From Burkholderia sp. WAC0059 (GTDB taxonomy: Bacteria > Pseudomonadota > Gammaproteobacteria > Burkholderiales > Burkholderiaceae), in the NCBI RefSeq assembly GCF_002870125.1, contig NZ_PNEO01000011.1:62001-126000 (forward strand): a stretch of 64,000 nucleotides of DNA, in the 5' to 3' direction. The notes under the pieces were generated by a model. It was not told where the DNA came from and ran no database searches. It saw nothing but the letters and a program-made list of their open reading frames with translations. The position numbers and the translations under genes were made by a program. The stretch's first letter is position 1. Each line of letters begins with the position of its first letter. Below are positions 25,087 to 32,948 of this stretch, in pieces.

Positions 25087-26015
25087 TCACGCAGTCCTGC
25101 TCACCAAGCGCAGTGTCCTAGCAGGTTTCGGAACGTTCCCCGCCGCTAGTTCATCGAGAAAATCGGCCCAGTCCTGAACCATTTCACGACGCTGTTCAAG
25201 AAACGTTGCGCGATCGTAGCTATCACCCAGCTCCTCGCTCGATGCGTGGGCGAGATGGCGCTCGATCACCTCCCTGTCCCATCCGAGATATTCCCGGCGA
25301 GCTGCAATGCCGCACGGGTAATTACATGGCCGTTGTAGGCTCGAATATCGCGCAGCAGTTGTCCAAGCTGCTCCGGATCAGTGATAGCTGGGTAATGACG
25401 GCTGCGGACCGCTGGAAGTCCGCCTGTACGGCCGTTCACAAAATTCTTGACTGGTTCCAGAACGCCGGTATCGACTGCGTACTGATACACGTGCTGAATC
25501 GTCTCGCGTACCCGCATCGCGGTTTCAAGATTGCCGCGCTCTTTGATGCGGTGGAGACAACGCACAACTTCGGTCGGTTTGATCTCCTCCACCGCAAGTC
25601 GCCCCACCCAGGGAAACACGTGCAGTTCCAGGTAGCGGATGATTTTCTCGGCGTAACCAGCAGACCACTGGCGATCCTTTTCTGACGCCTTATGCCACTC
25701 TCGTGCCACCAACTCAAACGTGTTGAGCCGAGTCGCCTGCTCTTGCTCCCGCTTCTCGCGCCGAGCTCTTTGGGGGTCAATCCCGTTCTCTCGCCGCTTC
25801 ATTTCCTCTCGGGCCTTCCGCCGCGCCGCCGCCAGCGACACAATCGGATAACGACCAAGCGACAGCTTGATGCTTCTCCCGTCGCGCGTATAGCGATAGA
25901 CCCAAACCTTGCGCGTCGGCCGCACGTGCAGGAACAAACCATCGCCATCCGACAGGAAGTAATCCTTCGCGCAGTGCTCGGCGTTTTTTACTTTTAAATC
26001 AGTGAGTTGCCCCAT
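25087..26015 (-). pseudogene. P4-type integrase with deleted catalytic core
   Basis: The N-terminus is a good DUF4102 arm-binding domain (MGQLTDLKVKNAEHC, YFLSDGDGLFLHVRPTRKVW, LGRYPIVSLAAARRKAREEM) followed by the core-binding domain. The frame then breaks near 25270 just after RAALQLA. The sequence resumes in another frame as REYLGWDREVIERHLAHASS and continues to the normal C-terminus (QRREMVQDWADFLDEL). The 100 or more residues with the catalytic Arg, HxxR and GH motifs are missing, so the protein cannot recombine DNA. Its 5' end abuts the attachment repeat of the next element, suggesting two elements used the same tRNA-Arg region in turn. Confidence 0.85.
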
Positions 26016-26021
26016 GATCTC

Positions 26022-26063
26022 GTACCCAAAATGGCAAAATCGAGGAACCCCCATTTTGGGTAC
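26022..26063. repeat. Perfect 13-bp inverted repeat upstream of the P4-type integrase
   Basis: GTACCCAAAATGG at 26022-26034 is inverted at 26051-26063 with a 16-nt loop. It sits 7 bp in front of the start codon of the broken integrase, where it could be an operator for integrase autoregulation or an accessory recombination site. Confidence 0.6.
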
Positions 26064-26168
26064 ATGCAAACGCCGGCTTTGGCCGGATTTCCCCGGACGC
26101 AAAAATCCCGCAACGCCTTATCTGGCGCGGCTTTTCAGGATTTCAGGGGATGACTACGGAAATAGGGA

Positions 26169-26215
26169 TGGCGCGCCCGGCTGGGATCGAACCAGCAACC
26201 CCTGCCTTCGGAGGG
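26169..26215. repeat. Left attachment site (attL), 47-bp tRNA-Arg 3' repeat
   Basis: Identical over 47 bp to 42445-42491, which is the 3' part of tRNA-Arg(CCG) including the encoded CCA. Identity ends abruptly on both sides (GGGATGG against TTCTTGG on the left and GGGGTG against GGGCAG on the right). This marks the crossover region used by the integrase at 26304. Confidence 0.92.
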
Positions 26216-26303
26216 GTGTAAGAGATCCAATAGCGGCGCGGCCTTCCGGCTGATTTCTGCGTTCATAGGACGCGTACAGGACTCCTGGCGCGAAGTGACG
26301 CAG

Positions 26304-27305
26304 ATGGGAACGATCAGCAAGTATGTAGCAAAAAATGGGGCGATAACATATCAGGCGAAGGTGCGGCGGAAGGGAGTCCCGCCCCAATCGCGTAGCTTCC
26401 GTGAGAAGAAGGACGCAGCCGTGTGGGTGCGAGCGACCGAAGCGGCGTTGGATCGCGGGGAGCTACCGAAGGCCACGAAGGTGCAGCCGGACGGCCTGAA
26501 CACTCTTGCGGACGTGCTGCGGCGGTACGCGAGCGACGTAAGCCCGAAGAAGCGCGGCGGTGACATCGAAGTGCTCACACTGCGGCGATGGCTCCGTGAG
26601 TGCCGCGAGTTTATATCGACTCCGCTAGGGCAACTGGATGCTGCGAAGGTTGCCGCATGGCGCGACTCGCAGATGGAGGGTCGGGCCGGGTCTTCGGTCG
26701 CGCGGCAACAAAACCTTCTTCTCAGTGCGATCAATCTAGCGCGTGCCGAATGGGGCTGCGATATACCCGTGTTCAAGGTGGCCCGCCCGAAAAGTCCGCC
26801 GCACCGTGATCGCATTTTGAAGCCGAAAGAAGAGAAGGTGCTGTTGGCCGAAGCTCGCCGCGCGCAGAACGCGTACCTTCATCCCTGCATCGTGTTCGCG
26901 CTCGAAACGGCGATGCGGGCCGGCGAGATTATTAATGCGCGGTGGACTGACATTGATTGGGACAGGCGCGTAATCCGCCTACCACGAACGAAAACGGACG
27001 TGCCGCGTGATGTTCCACTGTCGGCCAAGGCGCTCGCCGCGCTGGAACCGCTCGACCGGGACACGGAGCGCGTGTTTGCCGGGTTGACGAGCGAAACGCT
27101 CAAGCGCCAGTTCATCCGGCTCGTGAAGCGATGCAAGATTGCCGACTTCCATTTCCATGACTGCCGCCACACATGCCTGAGTCGGTTAGCGCGCGAGAAG
27201 GGCTGGAACCCGATCCAGTTGGCGACGCTCTCCGGTCATAAGGACTTGAAGATGCTCCAGCGATACGTTCACCTGCGCGCGGACGATCTGGTGGCAATAC
27301 TGTAA
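26304..27305 (+). CDS. int: Tyrosine recombinase / phage integrase
   Basis: A 333-residue integrase with all catalytic motifs: Arg in LETAMRAGEI, HxxR in FHDCRHTCLSRL, the GH of LSGHKDL and the Tyr nucleophile in MLQRYVHL. The N-terminal arm-binding part starts MGTISKYVAKNGAITYQAKV. ATG 26304 is preferred to the GTG at 26295. It lies 88 bp inside the left attachment site and should catalyse insertion into and excision from tRNA-Arg(CCG). No excisionase was recognised; the small ribbon-helix-helix protein at 34875 is a possible one. Confidence 0.93.
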   Translation: MGTISKYVAKNGAITYQAKVRRKGVPPQSRSFREKKDAAVWVRATEAALDRGELPKATKVQPDGLNTLADVLRRYASDVSPKKRGGDIEVLTLRRWLRECREFISTPLGQLDAAKVAAWRDSQMEGRAGSSVARQQNLLLSAINLARAEWGCDIPVFKVARPKSPPHRDRILKPKEEKVLLAEARRAQNAYLHPCIVFALETAMRAGEIINARWTDIDWDRRVIRLPRTKTDVPRDVPLSAKALAALEPLDRDTERVFAGLTSETLKRQFIRLVKRCKIADFHFHDCRHTCLSRLAREKGWNPIQLATLSGHKDLKMLQRYVHLRADDLVAIL

Positions 27306-27455
27306 ACTTTTTGTAGGAATTGCGCGGCGAGCGGCAGCGGCCCGCCGCGCTCCGTGCGCCAACCTTCCTCACCGAGTCGTATATGTACGGCTATTGCAAA
27401 AACTTCCGCTTTGCGCGACATTTTCTACGTTTGAGGCTGTTTTACCGAAAACGTA

Positions 27456-27986
27456 ATGACAATCGGGGCAACTACAGTGACGACCAGCAAAATCAGAATC
27501 AAGCTTGGCGCAATCGAAGTTGAATATGAAGGCTCGGAGACGTTCTTAAAGGAAGAGTTGCCCGCCCTATTGTCGGCAGTCTCTGATCTATACCAGCGCT
27601 CACAAGCGGACGGGGCTTCGGACAGTGATCTGCCAAAAGCAACGAACCCCAGCACCTTGAACGGCTCGGAAGGCTTGAAGCACGAGCCTCTACAAGGGAC
27701 GACAAATACGATCGCAGCACGACTTCAAGTCAAAAAGGGCCCTGATCTTGTCTTGGCCGCTGCGGCACGGCTCGCCCTCGTCCAGAATCTCCAGCTCTTC
27801 AGCAGACAGCAAGTGCTGGATGAAATGAAGAGCGCAACTCAGTATTTCCGTCCCGCCCACCTGAACAATCTCACCCGGAGTCTTCACGGCCTTGTGAAGG
27901 ACGGCAAGCTAAACGAGCCATCCAAGGATAACTACGCATTGACTGCGGCATGCAAGCAAGAGTTGGAGGCACGGCTTGCTGGATAA
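27456..27986 (+). CDS. Hypothetical winged-helix-like partner of a HEPN protein
   Basis: 176 residues. The N-terminus (KIRIKLGAIEVEYEGSETFL then KEELPALLSAVSDLY) forms a compact domain seen in other uncharacterised proteins. A polar, glycine- and serine-rich linker follows. The C-terminal part (LFSRQQVLDEMKSATQYFRP, then SLHGLVKDGKLNEPSKDNYA, then LTAACKQELEARL) has the shape of a winged helix. It is the first gene after the integrase on the plus strand, and its last 11 nt overlap the next gene, so the two are translated together. I do not recognise a named family. A sensor or antitoxin role for the HEPN partner is an inference from the gene arrangement. Confidence 0.75.
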   Translation: MTIGATTVTTSKIRIKLGAIEVEYEGSETFLKEELPALLSAVSDLYQRSQADGASDSDLPKATNPSTLNGSEGLKHEPLQGTTNTIAARLQVKKGPDLVLAAAARLALVQNLQLFSRQQVLDEMKSATQYFRPAHLNNLTRSLHGLVKDGKLNEPSKDNYALTAACKQELEARLAG

Positions 27987-28704
27987 CGAAACGATCAAAG
28001 AATTGCTTGCGCGATCAGACATAACGGATCGCAACAAGTTGCTGATCTGTTTGGCGCACGAGCCGTTGTGCCCTAAGCAGGTATCAGAGGTAAAGGAACT
28101 CGCTATCGGCCTTGGACTTCGGGCCGCCAAAAGCTGGAACATCTCACGCCACTTCTCCAACGCAAAGACCCTCGCGGTTCGCATCGCGACTGGATGGGAG
28201 TTGACGGCCGCAGGAAGGAAGCTTGTAGCCGAAATCGCGGGTCCACTCTTGCCGCCTGTGACCGAGATAGTGGCAAACGGCCTTCGCAAGCAATTGGCCA
28301 CGATAACCAATGAGACGACACGAACGTTTGTAGAAGAATCGATTAAAGCTTTGGAGGCGAGGCTATACCGTTCCGCGATAGTGCTGTCATGGGTTGGCGC
28401 GGTGTCCGTGCTGTACGACCACGTGTTGAGCACATGCCTGAATAACTTTAACGCTGAGGCGGTGCGTCGCGAAGCTAAATGGAAGGCCGCCAAGACACAA
28501 GATGACCTCGCGCGAATGAAGGAATTTGATTTCTTGCAGGTGCTCGCCGCGTTGTCGGTGATCGGAAAGAGCGTAAAGGAAGAACTTGAGGTTTGTTTGA
28601 AACTGAGGAACGGCTGCGGCCACCCGAATTCTTTGGTAGTCGGTGAGCAAAGAGCGTCCGCACACATCGAAATGCTCATACAGAACGTTTTTGCGAAATT
28701 CTGA
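27976..28704 (+). CDS. HEPN-domain candidate ribonuclease
   Basis: 242 residues from a TTG start with GGAGG 6 nt upstream, overlapping the previous gene by 11 nt. The N-terminal half resembles a winged helix (SWNISRHFSNAKTLAVRI, ATGWELTAAGRKLVAEI). The C-terminal helical half carries EVCLKLRNGCGHPNSLVVG, an Rx4H motif (Arg211, His216) with Asn after the Arg. That is the signature of HEPN domains, which dimerise and often cut RNA in toxin-antitoxin and abortive-infection systems. Helices before it (LYRSAIVLSWVGAVSVLYDH) fit the HEPN bundle. The position beside the integrase is a common cargo slot for anti-phage genes. Confidence 0.7.
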   Translation: MLDNETIKELLARSDITDRNKLLICLAHEPLCPKQVSEVKELAIGLGLRAAKSWNISRHFSNAKTLAVRIATGWELTAAGRKLVAEIAGPLLPPVTEIVANGLRKQLATITNETTRTFVEESIKALEARLYRSAIVLSWVGAVSVLYDHVLSTCLNNFNAEAVRREAKWKAAKTQDDLARMKEFDFLQVLAALSVIGKSVKEELEVCLKLRNGCGHPNSLVVGEQRASAHIEMLIQNVFAKF

Positions 28705-28814
28705 GCTTCGCGCCTTCCGGTGCGATGCACGCCTACCGTTGCTCCCGTCCTCTACGAGTCGCGCCGTGAGCGTGTGGGCCACGCCAAGCGTGTTGGACTG
28801 CCCTCACGCGGCAG

Positions 28815-29609
28815 TTACTTCCACAAACCGAGTAGCGCCAACTTGCCGCGAGGCGTTGCGGCAGCAGCTACCCTCTGCACCTCATGGAAGTGTATGAAAT
28901 TCTCTGGCTTCCGTAATAAGGCATACTTTTCCGGGTTATCGCCGATTAAGCTGACGAGCTTCAACTGCGGGTCAAGCGTGCCACTGATGTAGCACTGAAA
29001 TGCCAATCCGCAGACAGTAAATCCATGCAGCCACCCGTATGGTGTTTTCACTGATGACGGCATGGTGAAGTAGCCTTCTGGCCGCTTTAGCAGGCTAGAT
29101 GGTTCAAGTATCGCCATGCTCATGGACATTTCGGACGGGAAATCCATCTCTCCCAGCAAGTACCGCCTTAACGGCTCGGCATATTTCCCGAGCTTGCAGT
29201 CATCAAACATGACGTAAGCGCGCCAGATAACGCTTGCGGCAAAATAGGCAATCGCTTCAGTATCAACTTCAGCTTTGAGCTGAACGACATTAGTCACGCG
29301 AGGGTCTGGACGCGTTACATTGCTCAAGATGTTGAGCGTTCCCACTGGGTCAACAGCCGACAAACCAGACACATAGTCTTCGCGCGTGCTGAATCGCTGC
29401 TCGCACTCCCCGCACAACAGATGCTTCGTCACTTGACGGCTCGTTATTGTGGCCGAGCCATTCTCAATCGCTATCGGGTCTTGACGACCGCGATCTGTCA
29501 TCTGTAACCGCTTGTATGCCCACTTCGGCATCAGATGGCTATTCTTCAAATCTCTCCGCTGTCCGCAGAGAGCACAATTTCCCATGTTGCGCGGTTCCTC
29601 GTCGTTCAT
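28815..29609 (-). CDS. Zinc-finger/HNH-like hypothetical protein
   Basis: About 264 residues. The N-terminus CALCGQRRDLKNSHLMPKWA with a second pair CGECEQRF some 50 residues on suggests a structural zinc bound by two CxxC pairs. SHLMPK resembles the conserved core of HNH-type and related proteins, but a complete HNH triad is not evident. The rest is unrecognised. ATG 29609 is preceded by GGGGTG; ATG 29585 is an alternative. It is convergent with the HEPN gene, so it is probably separate cargo. It could be a defence nuclease, but that is a guess. Confidence 0.6.
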   Translation of the reverse strand: MNDEEPRNMGNCALCGQRRDLKNSHLMPKWAYKRLQMTDRGRQDPIAIENGSATITSRQVTKHLLCGECEQRFSTREDYVSGLSAVDPVGTLNILSNVTRPDPRVTNVVQLKAEVDTEAIAYFAASVIWRAYVMFDDCKLGKYAEPLRRYLLGEMDFPSEMSMSMAILEPSSLLKRPEGYFTMPSSVKTPYGWLHGFTVCGLAFQCYISGTLDPQLKLVSLIGDNPEKYALLRKPENFIHFHEVQRVAAAATPRGKLALLGLWK

Positions 29610-29681
29610 TTTCTGCACCCCGGTCAATCCGGCCAATTTTCAGAACACCACGATCACGCGATGGTGTTGACTTCGCTCTCT

Positions 29682-30344
29682 TTATGGGACGTCCAACACT
29701 GGCGTTCCCTTACAGGCTTGATATTCACCATTTCGAATTTGGTCGAGCGTGTAGCCGTGTTTCTGCCACGCGTATGCCCGATTCACCATACCGATATAGT
29801 CGTTGTAAGTTTCCGTCGAAACGTGAATTCCGTCCAGCGACTTCGCCATTGCGGCACGAGTCTTCTCTATGGGCACTCCGTTGGCGCTTGCCTGCGCGAC
29901 CTGATATGCCGTATCTGCATCTGTGCGGCATTGCTGATCATTTTGATCTTTAGCAAATGGTTTGATACTGGCCTCTGCCGACGCGCGTTGTATCTTGTAC
30001 TTCTCGTAACCGTGCTGCTTGATATACTTCGCGCGAAACGCCTGATCGGAGTCTAGGCGCTGCGCGTCGTGCTCGGTCACACCGTTGTCCAATATGTTGT
30101 AGCCCCACTTGTCGAAGTTGTAGCGCACGAGCCGTTCGCCTTCTCGATTGAAGCGAAGGTCGTATTGGGCGCACTGAAATGTGATTGGGCCGCCTGCCAT
30201 CTGGCCTTCACGACACAACTCAGCAAGTGACGGAAGCGGTCGACCATAGGCGTCGAATCGCTGGCCTGTCGCTGGGTCGTATCCCTGCGCGATAGCAACG
30301 GTAGGCAACAGCAGCGCCGCAAGCAATGCGGTTTTGAATTTCAT
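29682..30344 (-). CDS. Secreted hypothetical protein
   Basis: 220 residues with a clean signal peptide (MKFKTALLAALLLPTVAIAQ, cleavage probably after AIA) and an excellent AAGGAG ribosome site. The mature part is charged, with few hydrophobic stretches and four cysteines (LCREG, FQCAQ, QCRTD, ACKG) that could pair as disulfides in the periplasm. No family was recognised. It is typical of a cargo or moron gene expressed from the integrated state, and may alter the cell surface. Confidence 0.65.
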   Translation of the reverse strand: MKFKTALLAALLLPTVAIAQGYDPATGQRFDAYGRPLPSLAELCREGQMAGGPITFQCAQYDLRFNREGERLVRYNFDKWGYNILDNGVTEHDAQRLDSDQAFRAKYIKQHGYEKYKIQRASAEASIKPFAKDQNDQQCRTDADTAYQVAQASANGVPIEKTRAAMAKSLDGIHVSTETYNDYIGMVNRAYAWQKHGYTLDQIRNGEYQACKGTPVLDVP

Positions 30345-30620
30345 CGGTCTCTCCTTCTTATTGTTCCCGTAGGTGCGATTCGCACGATGTACAGCGAAGT
30401 CTGATTATCTGATTGCTTCTCGAATCGTTGTAGATGCTCCCTGCCTATCGTGGGCAGTCCGCGCGCTTACCCAATCTGCGTTTGATCTTCAGCAGGACGC
30501 GTATGGGACTCGTGCGGGTGTTGCGTGCGCACGACGGAAGCGAAACGGATAGACGAACGCAGAGGAAGGCCCACCGCGAAGCACGAACGGGCGCTATAGA
30601 GTGTTCAGAACGGCGGTTGC

Positions 30621-31019
30621 CTAGCTTCGACCAGCGCCGAGCGATACGAGCCACGACCAGCCGCGCCATGCCCGCTCTTCTTGACCCTTGCACTTACGCT
30701 GGCGGTCGGCTGCACGCTTGGCGACTTCTTCCGGATGCGCTGACCGTTCCGCACGGTGCGTGCTGAATAAATCGCGCGGATCGTCGCTCAACAGAACGTC
30801 GTGATTGAGGCGCTTACCACCTTCGATCTTGACGCGCGATGTGGACTGCGCTGGCTCGATCGCTTCGGGCGCTTTGACGGTGCCGGTGTCTTCGCGCCAT
30901 TGCCGCTGGTCGATAATGGGCGCGCCTGACGGCTCGAAGTTGTCGAAGAACACGGATGCGGGTTTCTCTGCTGCTTCCGCTTCGGTCGCTTTCGATGGGC
31001 GCTTGGATCGTAGGCTCAT
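30621..31019 (-). CDS. Small basic hypothetical protein of the element
   Basis: 132 residues from ATG 31019, which has AGGAGAAC upstream and overlaps the stop of the preceding gene by 4 nt (ATGA). The sequence is rich in charged residues (MSLRSKRPSKATEAEAAEKP, then LNHDVLLSDDPRDLFSTHRA) and looks largely disordered. The second half is basic and could contact DNA or RNA. It is the third gene of a coupled trio (32112 to 30621). The function is not recognised. Confidence 0.6.
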   Translation of the reverse strand: MSLRSKRPSKATEAEAAEKPASVFFDNFEPSGAPIIDQRQWREDTGTVKAPEAIEPAQSTSRVKIEGGKRLNHDVLLSDDPRDLFSTHRAERSAHPEEVAKRAADRQRKCKGQEERAWRGWSWLVSLGAGRS

Positions 31020-31651
31020 TGCTTGTTCTCCTGTTTTTGCCGGCTGGCGGCTGGCAGCTTCGACAGCAGCGCTGCGGCTTCCGGGGTTCCGGGGTCGGGC
31101 CATCTATGCGGCTCTTGCTCGCCGCGAATCCATGCGAACACTTCGCCAAGTGCATTCATGTCACCTTCGCCCAGACTCGCGGACCACGCAGTCCAGCCGC
31201 GCCAGCCTTCGAACCACGCGCAGAACGTTGCCCCGTCTTCGACCATGACGAACTCGCCTTGATCGTCGGAAATCGCGTCATAGACGTCATTCGACTCGTC
31301 GCAGATGAGGCTTTTGTAGAGGAACGCGATGACCCATTTGCCCCAGAACTCGCGCGCCTTGACTAGCTGATCGAGCCAATACGCGCTCTGGCCGCCCGTC
31401 AGGTGATAGATGATGCTGTTCTCGTTGTACGGGTGATCTTCATACAGCAGCGTCCACCCCATCGGATCGAACTGGCGAAGCACTCCCGTTCGGCAGCGCT
31501 CGTTCTCCGGCAGCTTCCGCTCGTCGCCATAGCACGCATAGAATGACGTCCAATCGCGCTGCTCAGGCGATTTCTCCGCGATGAAAGCGCGTGTTGCGAC
31601 GAACCGCCCGTGCGTGTCGAGCAGGCGTTGATAGGTCGCGCGGTCGATCAT
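31016..31651 (-). CDS. Hypothetical protein of the satellite-like element
   Basis: 211 residues from ATG 31651, which overlaps the stop of the upstream gene by one base. It is aromatic-rich (DWTSFYACYGDERKLPENER, WFEGWRGWTAWSASLGEGD) and has no signal or membrane segment. I know no family for it. Tight coupling on both sides (TGATG before, ATGA after) shows it belongs with the putative small terminase-like protein and the basic protein. That suggests a packaging or regulation function, but direct evidence is lacking. Confidence 0.6.
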   Translation of the reverse strand: MIDRATYQRLLDTHGRFVATRAFIAEKSPEQRDWTSFYACYGDERKLPENERCRTGVLRQFDPMGWTLLYEDHPYNENSIIYHLTGGQSAYWLDQLVKAREFWGKWVIAFLYKSLICDESNDVYDAISDDQGEFVMVEDGATFCAWFEGWRGWTAWSASLGEGDMNALGEVFAWIRGEQEPHRWPDPGTPEAAALLSKLPAASRQKQENKQ

Positions 31652-32112
31652 CAATGGACCTTCGACGCTGCGCCCGGTGCGGACGGCGTAATCTTGAGCA
31701 GGTCTTCGACAGTCAGACCGCCGCGACGGGTGTTGCCCTTGTCGTCAATGATCGTGATGCCGAACAGCACGTTGAGTTCCTTCGCTGCTGCGATGCGTTC
31801 GGCGCGCTTGGCGGTCTCGTCCGTGGCGATGGAGAAGAGCACGCGAGCTGACGTTTCTGCGTCCCAGAGCGGGTTGTCTTTCTTCGCCGCCACTGCCGCG
31901 ACCAGCGTGCGCTTGTACGCGTCCGACGTTTCGATCAGGTTGATATAGATGAACGGGTGCATCGTCATCGCGTAGTCGCTGCCGAACGCGCCGACCAGAG
32001 CCGCGATGCTGGTATGGCCGTCCGCGCGCAGGTTGACGTAACGAAGCAACGCATCATTATGGTAGTGCGCGATGACTTCGTTACGGAAGGTGTCCGGGTC
32101 TGCGATGATCAT
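31651..32112 (-). CDS. Putative terminase small subunit-like protein
   Basis: 153 residues. The C-terminal half (ARVLFSIATDETAKRAERIA, AAKELNVLFGITIIDDKGN) resembles the end of small terminase subunits, which commonly contain R-x2-AAKEL followed by a short beta hairpin. The N-terminal half (RADGHTSIAALVGAFGSDYA) could be the DNA-binding helical part. No large subunit is encoded in the element. If the assignment is right, this protein could redirect a helper phage's terminase to satellite DNA, as in other phage satellites. The resemblance is judged by eye and is weak. Confidence 0.4.
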   Translation of the reverse strand: MIIADPDTFRNEVIAHYHNDALLRYVNLRADGHTSIAALVGAFGSDYAMTMHPFIYINLIETSDAYKRTLVAAVAAKKDNPLWDAETSARVLFSIATDETAKRAERIAAAKELNVLFGITIIDDKGNTRRGGLTVEDLLKITPSAPGAASKVH

Positions 32113-32948
32113 GATCGACTCTCGATTCGATGTACTCTCGCGCGTATGATCGCCGCGCCCGCATGTCGATGGCTACGTGTTCCGGTGTCGTGGCCGTAGA
32201 GCGGTCGGGCGGCGCGCTGGTACGGTTCTGTGGGCCGGGTCGATGCAGGGCGGGAGAACACGGTTTTCGCTGATCGGCGCGGGTTCGTCGGGTCTTCCGG
32301 GCGAGCGGCTCCGGGTTCGCGAACGGTCGCCCGTCCTTCTCGCGTCCCGCGCCTTCCTCAACTGTTGCCCGGATTGTGCGCGACAGCCTTAATCGGGCAG
32401 GGTGCGTGATTCGGCGTGGGCTGGCGCACCGTCTGGTTGGGGCCGACGATATAGCCGCAGGGTGCTGCGCAGATGCGCTTGAGGAAAGGTCCACGGCCCG
32501 TGGTCCGAAGCGGCTTGCCGCGCAGGATGGTGAATCGTTCGCGCTTAGAGCCGGTGATAGCCGCAGCAGGCAGGGCGGTCTAAGAATCGCTCTAGCTGAT
32601 TCTCCTTTGCCTTCAAGCGCTTATTCCTTCTTAGACCCTTAGAACCTTAGATATACAGACGGAGAAAGTAACTAGAGCGATAAAGAGGGGTATATATAGT
32701 TGCAAACGCGCGTCGATCTAACTCTTAGGTCTAAAGCCCTCACCGACCAATGTACAAGCCTCGCGGTTCAAGGCTCTCCGGTGAACGCCCGCATAGAGAC
32801 CGCCCGAAGCTTAGAGTAGAACGTCAGACGATCTAAGCCTCCGCCGCATAAGAACGTATGTCGAATCACACCGCCAAACGTCCGCAGAAACGAAAACGGC
32901 GTCACCCGAACCGAGCAACGCCGCACCATCGCCACGCTGAGGCGAGCG
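32113..32948. other. 836-bp gene-free region beside the helicase gene
   Basis: No supported gene, although frames are open in the GC-rich half. The part from about 32540 to 32840 is AT-richer and holds the CTTAGA repeat cluster described separately. A non-coding block next to a replication helicase is the usual place for an element's origin. Confidence 0.5.
32544..32837. repeat. CTTAGA repeat cluster, candidate replication origin
   Basis: Seven exact copies of CTTAGA or its complement: 32544, 32579 (complement), 32630, 32638, 32646, 32810 and 32832 (complement), with near copies around 32715-32735. Three are in tandem with an 8-bp period. A hexamer is expected about 0.15 times in 300 bp of random sequence. 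An A/T stretch (GGTATATATAG) lies between the groups. This resembles origin iterons bound by a satellite's Rep protein. Confidence 0.5.

Noticed and set aside
26169..26215. A second tRNA-Arg gene at the left repeat.
   Set aside because: Only the 3' 47 nt are present. The 5' acceptor and D-arm are missing, so it is an attachment site, not a tRNA gene.
32081..32494. A possible 137-residue minus-strand gene upstream of the terminase-like gene.
   Set aside because: Composition is that of random GC-rich sequence, it overlaps the next gene, and there is no ribosome site or domain.
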